From Adineta steineri (Eukaryota; Rotifera; Eurotatoria; Adinetida; Adinetidae): a stretch of DNA of 64,000 nt. Positions within the stretch are counted from its first letter, which is position 1. Each line of letters begins with the position of its first letter. The translations under genes and the position numbers were made by a program. Positions 1 to 9,855 of the stretch are shown here, one piece after another. Below the pieces are notes generated by a model, which saw nothing but the letters and a program-made list of their open reading frames with translations, was not told where the DNA came from and ran no database searches. The stretch is taken from contig CAJNOI010000031.1 of assembly GCA_905250115.1 (NCBI GenBank), forward strand, positions 157,278 through 221,277. Reading direction: 5' to 3'.

Positions 1-957
1 GATGTCGTCGAATTCGAATTTGGTGGAAATCTAACGACCTGGTTGCAATTGTAATCTGATACATATAATTGACCAGAACTATCACGACCTACTCCAGAAG
101 GAAGATTAAACTGATTCATGTTGCAACCCTGACCATTACTTCCAGCAACTACTGTTGCAACTGCAGGTGGATTATTGAGAGAAATTTGTAGAATACGATA
201 ATTTCCCGTATCAGCAACGATTAATCGATTATTAGGTTGGTCATAATACATTCCAACTGGAGAATTAAGAAGTGAAAGGGTAGAACCAGATGTCCCCGCT
301 TGGCTGCCAAATATAGTAGTAGCAGTTTGTGACCATGTCGATTGAGAAGATACAGTACATACTATTAAAAAACAGAAAAAGAACAACCATTCTATTATCC
401 AATACTGATAGACCAGTTAGATATGTGATATTGTAAAGTGGGTGGGAATTGTTCTTAGATATGGCATACTAATTTCTATTGCATTTATTTCTTTAGAAAA
501 TATGATATGTGTTGATGCATAAGATCGGCAGCTATTCATGTAAAAAAATTGAGTTTGATATGAAGGACTACTCATAGATATAGAACTTTAATTTGTAAAT
601 TAAGTTAAAACTGAATTAAACATCTTTGTTTCTGAATACACATATGCCTATATATGTAACCTACTATGTTTCGCTAAAATTGATCCATACGCACTCAAAC
701 CCAATACCAATCTGTATAAAAATAATTCATCCGACACCTCTATTATGAATTCGTTGTACAAATAAACATATTTTTGAAATATAATAACTCAGCTGTTCTG
801 ATTATATTCTTATGATGAACTGAACTAGAAACATTATATAGGATTTAATGGCGACAAATTGCAAACCGTTTTAGCAAATTACATTATTGTAGTCTGTATA
901 TTACACTAACTGCATACGCTTTTTTCTAATAATTTGAAAAGTTATAAACAACTCACC

Positions 958-991
<34 letters not shown>

Positions 992-2249
992 TTAGTTGTT
1001 GTTGATCTTGTTGTTGATGCTGTTGATGATGATAATGATGGTGATGATGATGATATTGTTGTTGCTGTTGTTATAGTCGGTCCTAGTTTACGAAAATGGC
1101 ATTAGTATGAGACTAAAGAACTTGATAAAGTTTTGCTTATAATCTAATATTTGTCCCCTTCCTAACAATATATATATAGGATGTGGGTGTGGATATCAAT
1201 ACAGAAGAACTGATCACCACCCATATACCCACGCTCAGACATTTCAAATACAACACATATTTCTCATTGATTGGAATTTAATCAAAAGTGAAAAGCAGAA
1301 TAAACTGTTATTTGCAATATCTACTACCACCGAGGATGACTTATACTAAACTTATTATTTCCATCAATTATATTCTTACATTAATTAATATAATTCATAC
1401 ACTACAAAAAGTATGTGCCTAATCTAACTTAAACTAGAAACAGAGTGCCAAAAAATATCGTCAACGCTATTATTCGGTATGCAATCGAACGTTGTTCTGA
1501 TCCATTCATGATTTCTTATCAATTCAGAAAATGACGAAGAGTTTACTGCAGAGTTAAGAAGAGAAAAAAAAAGAAAATTTTTCTGCAGCATTCATTATTT
1601 ATTATAAGTAAACAACAAGATAAAACAGTTTTTGTTTCTTCCTTTTTTTACCTTTGAATAGTACTCTCCTTAATTTATTACTTCTATATCAACTAATATG
1701 AACAGATGCATTAATCTTTTGTTTTATTGTTCATATTCGATATTTCCAATACTACAAAGTCAATAAAAAAAGGAAACCATTACATGGCCCATCTCTATAC
1801 ATATTCCTAATCAACAAGCTAATTATGAATAAAGCTTACTAAAAGAAAAAAACATTTTTCTCTCTCTCAAATATTCATATCATTTTCTTTCTAAATTTAG
1901 TGTAGTCATACTAACCAGGTGGAGATCGTGTTCCAGCAATAACAATCATAGTAGTAATGTCGGTATCAGTCTGCATATTTGCAGTTTCATTTGACATATC
2001 AGTAAATAATTCACAATTAGAAGTTGATTGATGAAAACTGGCTGCTCTACAATAAACTTGGGCTAAACAAGCCATTTGACACTTCATAATAGTCGACGTA
2101 GTGATGTTAGCGAATAGTAAAGAAGTTGTATTAGCAGATTCAAATTTTGAACCAGTGATTAAAGACATTAGAATTGAATGTGTATTTTCTCCAACCGAGT
2201 GCGTAATATTCATATATATAAGCCATAAACAAATTCTTGTTGAAGCCAT
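1..2249 (-). CDS. NHL-repeat protein with PAN/apple-like N-terminus (partial, 3' end outside window)
   Basis: I read three exons on the minus strand: 1916-2249, 957-1082 and 1-361, all with GT-AG borders and one continuous frame (introns 362-956 and 1083-1915). Exon 1 starts at the ATG at 2249. It encodes a Cys-bearing segment (MKCQMACLAQVYC...CELF) that resembles a PAN/apple module, a carbohydrate- or protein-binding fold. Exon 2 is almost entirely Thr/Ser, a mucin-like linker probably O-glycosylated. Exon 3 has NHL-type beta-propeller motifs (SPVGMYYDQPNNRLIVADTG, then LPSGVGRDSSGQLYVSD) and runs off the window start, so the remaining blades are missing. Family knowledge: NHL repeats form propellers used for protein or RNA binding. 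Inference: an extracellular adhesive or recognition protein. The N-terminus is not a strong signal peptide, so an additional 5' exon is possible. Confidence 0.75.
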
Positions 2250-4101
2250 TACTAACTAAACTGCAAGTTGATGAAGTGAATTTAAGTGAAAATAAAAGAA
2301 AAAGAATCTGTTCAGTGATAAACACTATTTTTTCTTCTTTTTCTCATTTCCTTTCTTCAATCTAATTAAAAAAATAGTCATGACTTTTATTTAATTTTCC
2401 AAAAATACATATCCTTTCTGAAGGACTATTTTCCTTTGTTGATATGTTACTTAAAAACAAATATATTCACACCCACACCCACCCTCATATCTATTTATGC
2501 TAGTATTAATGAAAGATAAAACATCTTGTTTATTAGATAAATAAAAACAAACAGTTTTTTCAGTATTCTGACTTGATTTTAATATTGTTTATCATAACAA
2601 CACATTCCTAACTGTTTTTTTCTCGGGGAAAAACATTTATCCACTAAAAACTTGCTTTATTTTACTTTTCTCTTGTTTCTATGCTGCTGTAACATACACT
2701 GTATGTAGCAGAAGACGAAGTTAGTTGGATAATCTTTCTAATTATTCTTATAAGAAATGATAGAAACAGACAACTTTTGGATAGTTCTAGATTTGATGTA
2801 ATTACAATAAGAAAAAGTAGATTACTTTTCAAAAAGTATATGTCTTTGAGTAAAACAATAAGGGTAATATATTCAAACTTTTTGTAAATAGGAAACGGCA
2901 TCTCCATAATTATACTAGAAAAATTATTAAGCAAAGTTGATGACGTCTTCACTTTCTTTCGATATTTTAATGTATTATACAAGTAACGCTCGTCTAGAGA
3001 CGCAGCCAGCTCTTTCTCATAGAATCGGCGTGTCTTCACTGCCAGTAAACTATCTAATCAAACAAGTACAAAAACTGACTTCGGATTTGAGTTCTTCGAT
3101 CTCGATAATCCTTTGGTAAACCCTTATAAATATTTTTTTGTAAAAAAGTATTCCTTTGAGTACAAAAATGATCCCAAAGAAGTTTTAAAAGACTGACACC
3201 AGATTCGAGTTCCTCGACTACGATTACTCTTCGGTCAACCATTTCAAAGAAAAATCCTTTTATATCTTTATCTAATTTTTAAACTAATCAATGAAGTGCG
3301 GACACACAAGCAAGCAAGTAGACAATTTATATTTGCAAGACTTTTCTCTACGAGAAAGAGAATACATAAAATAAAATAGAACCATATAATACAATAAACA
3401 AAATACAATACAATAAGATAAGATGAAATAAAATGAAATGATATAATAATATTGGACAATGATAATAAAAATATAAATACTAAAAAATACAGTACATCTA
3501 TTGAAGTTTTAGTTCATTATGATTTTCTAAGATTAACTATATACGGCAGTCGTATATCTTCATTAACGGTTGTTAACGACAGAATATGTTTGACTTGGGG
3601 TATGAGTGGATGTGAGTATGGATATTATATCCATCACATACCAACCCCCACACCCTCAAATAGCTCAAGTATCTACATCACGATTTGAGCGAGATATTCC
3701 AAAAATATTGAGAGCGTCATTTTTCTGAGATATCCGTTAGGTGAAGTTGGTTGACTATGGATTATAGTAAAACAAATCAATAATACAATAATTGAAAATT
3801 GCATTTCTATCTTATTTTAAAGAACCAAAAATAAAATGAATGTAATGGAAGTATATATGTAGAAGTTTATGGATCTAAATTATTTTATTGTAGCCTGATG
3901 ATCAGAAGTTATGGTCAATAACAATATGTTTTCTTTCCCACAATCTTATTAACGAATTTATACTTGTTATAATGATAATGCATTTTATTCTAGATTAATC
4001 AAGATTCTTTGTACTGACGAAAAACGATATATTATGACATATATTTTTATTTCAAGAAAAAAATTTCAGTTAACATTCTCTTGTTGACAATAAAATATTT
4101 A
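2250..4101. other. Intergenic, AT-rich, no supported gene
   Basis: About 1.85 kb between the NHL gene and the DUF1349 pair. Open frames here, such as 2662-3039 and 3054-3242 on the minus strand, lack recognisable domains. Visible structure: two diverged direct copies of a roughly 55-base segment near 3064-3123 and 3184-3240, low-complexity A/T runs at 3360-3450 built of AAATA/AATAC-type units, and a foldback around 3595-3655. This may be decayed mobile DNA, but nothing identifiable remains. Confidence 0.6.
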
Positions 4102-4677
4102 TTATTTTTCTTGATTTTGAATAATATTAAATCCTTGAAAAGTAATCTCAAATCCTTGTGCATCTTCACCAGGCGATGCACACATAATTCCAACCATTAA
4201 AGATTGTTTCTCATCAATTACTGGAAAATAAGCTAATCTCATCATTTTAAATTCACCATTTTCACCTTCAGCATATTCTATATGTATTGCTTCTTTTACA
4301 CGTTTAACACGTAATTTTAAAACATCAGGTGAATCAATTGACACGACACTCCAATCGGACCATCCATTAACGGTAACAACTACACTAGCAAATTGTTTGT
4401 CATCAACATATTCAACTCCACATTTAATCCAATTCTTTTCATCAATACGTAACATTAAACCACCTTGATCGTAGAGTGTATGATATTTTCCTCGTATATT
4501 GACTGTAGCAGTAAAGGATTGGTCACCTGGCAGAGAACGATAATAAAAATGTCCATTGTCACGTTCAAAACCATAATGTGTCTTGCGCCAAAAATCTGTG
4601 TTACCATCTGTATGAACGGTAATTACTGATGAATTGTCGGACCATTTTTTAGGTTCGTTAAACCATGTAAAACTCAT
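4102..4677 (-). CDS. DUF1349 (REE1-like, concanavalin-A-like fold) protein, copy 1
   Basis: A single exon of 191 residues, the usual size for this family. The order of motifs matches DUF1349: an N-terminal WFNEP..WSDNSSVITVHTD..TDFWRKT strand region, then YDQGGLMLRIDEKNWIKCGVEY, VNGWSDWS, and a C-terminal LMVGIMCASP...FEITFQGFNI. Family knowledge: DUF1349 has a concanavalin-A-like beta-sandwich, is common in bacteria and fungi (yeast Ree1), and has no firmly known enzymatic role. The ATG directly follows a pyrimidine-rich AAG acceptor-like site, so trans-splicing may set the 5' end. It lies about 100 bases downstream of a paralogue and has no introns, unlike most neighbours; inference: possible horizontal origin followed by tandem duplication. 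Confidence 0.85.
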   Translation of the reverse strand: MSFTWFNEPKKWSDNSSVITVHTDGNTDFWRKTHYGFERDNGHFYYRSLPGDQSFTATVNIRGKYHTLYDQGGLMLRIDEKNWIKCGVEYVDDKQFASVVVTVNGWSDWSVVSIDSPDVLKLRVKRVKEAIHIEYAEGENGEFKMMRLAYFPVIDEKQSLMVGIMCASPGEDAQGFEITFQGFNIIQNQEK

Positions 4678-4779
4678 CTTAAAAAAAAAGAAAAGATTGT
4701 AACAATGAGTTTTTCTATTTCAATCAAAATAAAAGTTAATTTTTGCTCTTTATAAATACTTTAAAAAAAATAACATTGA

Positions 4780-5358
4780 TTAGTACTGATTCGATTCATA
4801 CTGTTGAATGATATTGAATTTTTCAAATTCAACATCAAATCCATGACTATCTTTATAAGGTGATGCACACATAATTCCAACCATTAAAGATTGTTTTTCA
4901 TCGATCACTGGAAAATATGCTAATCTCATCATTTTAAATTCACCATTTTCACCTTCAGCATATTCAATATGTACTGCTTCTTTTACACGTTTAACACGTA
5001 ATTTTAAAACATCAGGTGAATCAATTGAAACAATACTCCAATCGGACCATCCATTAACGGTAACAACTACACTAGCAAACTGTTTACCATCAACATATTC
5101 AACTCCACATTTAATCCAATTCTTTTCATCAATACGTAACATTAAACCACCTTGATCATATCGAGCATTATATTTTCCTTGTACATTTACTGTTGCGAGA
5201 AAATGTTCATCTCCTGGAAGAGATCGATAATAAAAATGTCCGTTATCTCGTTCAGCACCATTGCGTGTCTTACGCCAAAAATCTGTTTTAGCATCAGTAT
5301 GAACTTTAATTACTGATAAATTATCTGACCATATCTGAGGCTCATTCAGCCAAATCAT
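4780..5358 (-). CDS. DUF1349 (REE1-like) protein, copy 2
   Basis: A single exon of 192 residues, paralogous to the gene just downstream. The middle of the protein, from YDQGGLMLRIDEKNW to LMVGIMCASP, is nearly identical to the other copy, while both ends differ much more. That pattern suggests recent gene conversion over the centre. The first codon is immediately preceded by TTACTTCTAG, a good splice-acceptor-like sequence that fits spliced-leader addition. Family knowledge as for copy 1: a concanavalin-A-like sandwich protein of unclear biochemical role, mostly bacterial or fungal. No signal peptide or membrane segment is visible, so it is probably cytosolic. Confidence 0.85.
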   Translation of the reverse strand: MIWLNEPQIWSDNLSVIKVHTDAKTDFWRKTRNGAERDNGHFYYRSLPGDEHFLATVNVQGKYNARYDQGGLMLRIDEKNWIKCGVEYVDGKQFASVVVTVNGWSDWSIVSIDSPDVLKLRVKRVKEAVHIEYAEGENGEFKMMRLAYFPVIDEKQSLMVGIMCASPYKDSHGFDVEFEKFNIIQQYESNQY

Positions 5359-5518
5359 CTAGAAGTAAAAATATCTTCTAGATTTTTTTCTTTTTTTCGC
5401 TTCATATTTTTGGTAGAGAAGTTCATAAAAGATCCGTTTTATGTTCGAGAAAAAGAATTAACACTTATAAATGGAGCAAAACCAATGAGATATAGAAAAT
5501 AAGGGATAAAGAAACAAG

Positions 5519-5538
5519 CACACACACACACACACACA
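5519..5538. repeat. (CA)10 microsatellite
   Basis: Uninterrupted CA dinucleotide run in the gap between the DUF1349 pair and the next minus-strand gene. Confidence 0.95.
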
Positions 5539-5596
5539 AATACATATATATAATAAATAAATATGTATTTTTGTTTTTCATTTATTAATCTGGAAG

Positions 5597-8544
5597 TTAA
5601 AAATGTCCATTATTTGTATTTGAATCTGATTGAAATATTTTAACATTTGAAAATATCATTTGACTTGTTGCTCGATTAAGTCGCTCAAGACGATCTCGAA
5701 TTGTATGAATATCATTTTGAATTCCTTCATTATCTACATAAAATGTATTGATCCATTGATTAACACTATTCATATGAGAAAATATCATATCAACAATAGG
5801 TGGTAATGATGGTATAGGTGTTTCAATAGGTTCTTCAATGGATGACATTGTTATAATTATTGGTGGTGAAATTTGTTCAATTATCTGATCAGTAACATCA
5901 TAAGTATTATTTGGTAATGATGTTACAAATATATGTGAATCATTATTCTAGAAATATTAAATTAAGAAAGTTTTACTACAAGGGTGTTACTTACCAATGT
6001 TTGTTTTTCTTCTTGTTCTTCTTCTTCTTCTTCTTTGTCAATATTGGTAGAACTTAATATATTTGAAATATAAAAGCCTATTAAAACAAAGTATGTATTT
6101 AAGTAATCGTATTTAATTGAAAACCTTTTTCCTCTTTTATTGGACTCGATATTTTTGGAGGTTCTGGTGCTGGTAATAACTATAAGAAACAAAAATTTAC
6201 ATAGAATATTGAAGAAAATATAATTTTACTTTTATTTCATCACATTGTCGAGTTAGTTTGTCACATTCTTCAAGTAATTGTTTAATTAATTTTTTATTTA
6301 TGTCATTATTTTCATAGATCGATTTTTGAGGATAGAAAAAAAATAATTTATCTTGTTTTAATTCTTGAATTTTACATGATTCATTTAAATCTCTAACAAA
6401 AAAAATTCGTATTTTGTTTTTTCTCATATATAAATTTTTATTTCATACTGTTTCTTTAGAATTGTTTTAATTGTTTGAAGATATTGAATCGCATATTGTT
6501 CATACGATGATGCCAAACGATTGGAATGTTGTTCATACGTAATCTGAGCCTGAACAACAACAAAAAAAAATACTATTAACACATTATTTAAGCTTTTAAT
6601 TTACTGTTCGAAATAGAATTTTAGCTGTTTCAAGTATAATCATTTTCGGTGGATATTGTTTGTGTTTTTCATCATCAAGACGAATAATTGCAAGTTGATT
6701 TACAAAGTCCGTTGATGATCTAAATATTAAAATTTCAAACTAATTCACAATTTAATAAAAAAAATATGTTTACTTTTGTTCCATTGCTGTTTGCCACCAT
6801 TTCTTTTGATTTTGTGTACATAAATGCGATGAAGAATATAATAAATATGGATGTAATGTTGAATCATTTTCATAGACATGTACATTTTGTTGAGCACATA
6901 AAAGAAGAAAAACCTTATTAAATGATAAAAGAATTATGTATTTGACAATCAAATTAAATAAATTCAATTTACAATAAGATCTCGTTCGTTTAATGATTCA
7001 ATAACTATTGGTTTTTGTTCAAAATCAATTGGTTCAATAGAAAAATGTTCACGAGTTATACAATGACTTAAACCTAATGAAAAACAAGTTAATACATTGT
7101 TTAAAAAATAATTTTTTTAATTTACTTCCAAGTGATACTCGATCAGCTTCAATCATACAACTTAATATCCATACACAATGAATTAATTTTCGAGTATTAT
7201 TGTTATTTACTAAATATAAGAATACGTTGAAAGTTTAAATATTTTAGTTTTAAGCAAATAATTATTCTTATGAAATATTCATCAATTCGTGCCAATAAAT
7301 AAAAAATGATTCCTTATCACGCTATGTGTTATTAATAATTGAAAGCTACCTATTTTTGTTTTAACTCTGAAAAAATTAGAGTAAATCTTAATTACATTTG
7401 CATGTCTAAAAATTAAGCCTTTTATTTTCTATCGAAATCTAATTTTATGCTTCATATAAACGAGTTTTATCTTATATCTTACATTGATTTAATGTATTAA
7501 CAAGTCCCAAATGCATAAGATCACTATGTTTCTCAATAGTCTTTTCATTAAATTTCGGAAAACGTTGTATGAATACAAAATCATTTTTTGTTGTATCATT
7601 ATCCAAGCCGTCATCTTCTGCAGTATCATCACTTAATAAACAATTCTCGATGAATCCATTGATTTTATCTCTTAAAGATACAGTTGGAAATAATTGATCA
7701 ATCATTGTTTCAATCTAAATATTCACAAATTATTCTATTTTTAATATCATTCAATTGCACATACATATCGTTCATAATTAGAATATATTTCATTAAATCG
7801 TATTTTAGATAAAGTTGGTAACCATTGTCCTAAAATTATATATCTATTAAAAATATAGAATAATAATAATGTTTACCAATGATCAATATTCGCTTTAAAT
7901 ATCGAAAACGCATTGAACGAATACATGATGAATATTCAGTTTTATTTGATGGAGTTTCATATGATTTACTTTGTTCTAATAATAATAAACACATAGTCGC
8001 ACAAGACATTTTAGCTTCATTTATTGATAGACGTCTCTAAAAAAGTTTTCAACAATAAAAATAAATAAAAAAAGGTTGAATACATACAATTATATGTAGT
8101 TTTATGGTTGCAATAGATGCATACATTAAAAGTTGACATTTAGCTTCATATAAATATGAATTAATATCATCAGTCATTGGTGTATTAAATAAAAAATCAG
8201 ACAAACTAACAATAAATGAATAAAGATGATTTATGATCGGAGGGAAAAAGAAAATGTCTTCTTTACTCATTCAAAGCATCAGCTGTAACATCCCAATATG
8301 GTTCATATAAACTATTTTCTAATCGTCGAAGGCCAACATCAATAGCATAATAAAATATTGTTGTCATCGGTAAATTAGATGTCTAATGAAAAAATAAACA
8401 TTTCAATATTTATTATCTATTTCGTAATATATATATACATACAAGTAATGTTTGAAAAGCATTTTTATTCCAATCAATATTATTCAAATTAAGTTCATCA
8501 TCAATTTCATTCAATAACGGAAAATTTTTCGTCATAGTTGCCAT
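5597..8544 (-). CDS. Unrecognised 661-residue helical protein, 15 exons
   Basis: Fifteen exons on the minus strand join in one frame: 8443-8544, 8267-8382, 8088-8205, 7877-8036, 7765-7829, 7483-7714, 7126-7209, 6973-7073, 6774-6913, 6605-6719, 6449-6549, 6230-6392, 6125-6179, 5995-6077, 5597-5947. All have GT-AG borders and the total length is divisible by three. The predicted protein is mostly alpha-helical with no signal peptide. It has an acidic patch after the middle (DDTAEDDGLDND), a coiled-coil-like LLEECDKLTRQCDEIK, a proline-rich linker LLPAPEPPKISSPIKEEK, a Glu-rich stretch (KEEEEEEQEEKQ), and a second possible coiled coil near the C-terminus (IHTIRDRLERLNR). I do not recognise the family. 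A solenoid scaffold of a nuclear or transport complex is only a guess. The start ATG is directly preceded by TTTTAG. Confidence 0.75.
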
Positions 8545-8789
8545 CTAAAATCATAGATAAAATCAATCGTAGTATATATTCTAATGTATCTATCACGTGT
8601 ACGATAATAGAACTGAAAATGTTGGATAAGAAAAATATGTCGCTATTTGGGATTTAATTTCATTAGTCAGTATATTTAACCAATAAAATCTGACTTTATT
8701 AATGAAATATATACATATATATATATATATTACAAAATATTTAGTAACGAGCTATTTTCTTTTTGATTCTATTGATTTTCAACCACGAA
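8545..8789. promoter_or_regulatory. Divergent intergenic region between the 661-residue gene and POLR2E
   Basis: Only 245 bases separate the two divergent start codons, so promoters for both genes must lie here or overlap the genes. It includes an (AT)n run at about 8715-8730. No specific promoter element can be called. Confidence 0.5.
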
Positions 8790-9690
8790 ATGGATGATGA
8801 AGCTTTAGTTTATAATCTTTGGCGTATACGACGTACATCATTACAAGTAAAAAGATATATATATTCTTTAGCAAAAAATGAACTTATTTTTCTTTACGAA
8901 GATTTGTCATGATCGTGGTTATCTCATTAGTCAAGAAGAACTTGATCAATCATTTGAGCAATTTAAAGATACCTATGGTGATAAACCAAGGTAAATGATA
9001 TAATTCTATAAAATAAATTATTATTATTATACTCTTTAGTGAAAATAAACCAGCTCGATCACATTTAAATATTTTAGTTGCACATAATGATGATCCTACA
9101 AATACATTAATTGTACGATTTTGTGATCAACCTAAACTTGGTGTTAAAGAAGTCAAAGAATTTTGTAGAAAAATGGAAGATGAAAATCTTACAAGTACAA
9201 TACTTGTTGTCCAAACAGGTTTAACACCAGTAGCTCGAGATGTAATATCAAACGAATTAGATAATCGAAAAATTCGATTTCAAGTATTTCTTGAAAATGA
9301 ATTATTAGTTAATATTACAGAACATACTGTAAGAATTTTCTATTTAGAATATTTTTTTTCTTGAGATTTTATCTTATTAGCTTGTTCCAAAGCATATTAT
9401 TTTAACACCAGAAGAAAAACAAGAATTATTACAAAGATAGTAAGAAGAAAAACATATATAATTATTTTAAAATATAAATTTATCTAAAATAAAGTCGATT
9501 AAAAGAAAATCAATTACCACGTATTCAATCTGGTGATCCAGTTGCTCGTTATTTTGGTTTAACTCGTGGTCAAGTAAGTTGAAATGATTATAAACTTATA
9601 GTTTTGTTTATATAAATTTTGAAGGTAGTACGAATAACTCGAGCTTCAGAAACTGCTGGTCGTTATATAACTTATCGTTTGGTGACTTAA
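8790..9690 (+). CDS. POLR2E: DNA-directed RNA polymerases I/II/III subunit RPABC1 (RPB5)
   Basis: Six exons: 8790-8846, 8902-8990, 9040-9328, 9381-9439, 9495-9573, 9625-9690. They give 212 residues against about 210 in human. The protein starts [19 protein letters not shown] and contains [32 protein letters not shown], the [13 protein letters not shown] segment, and the highly conserved C-terminal half [23 protein letters not shown] and [16 protein letters not shown]5 is a shared subunit of all three nuclear RNA polymerases and contacts DNA at the lower jaw; the C-terminal domain assembles into the core. It is complete, with no unusual residues noticed. Confidence 0.97.
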
Positions 9691-9855
9691 ATTCAGTGAC
9701 GAATTTAATTTATAAGAAAAAAATATTTTTATTTTTTTTTGTAATAATCCGGACCATTTCCTTTTTATTTAAAAAAATTAGTGAAAATTGACAATAAACT
9801 ATCGATAATTTTGATTAGATTCAAATATTTTCTAATGTTTTAGATTTTTCTTTCG

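Noticed and set aside
957-1082. GTT/GAT triplet repeats taken as a microsatellite
   Set aside because: In the minus strand this is an in-frame Thr/Ser-rich exon of the NHL gene with proper splice borders.
2662-3039. Minus-strand 125-residue open frame
   Set aside because: No domain, no start context and low-complexity hydrophobic C-terminal half; probably chance or decayed sequence.
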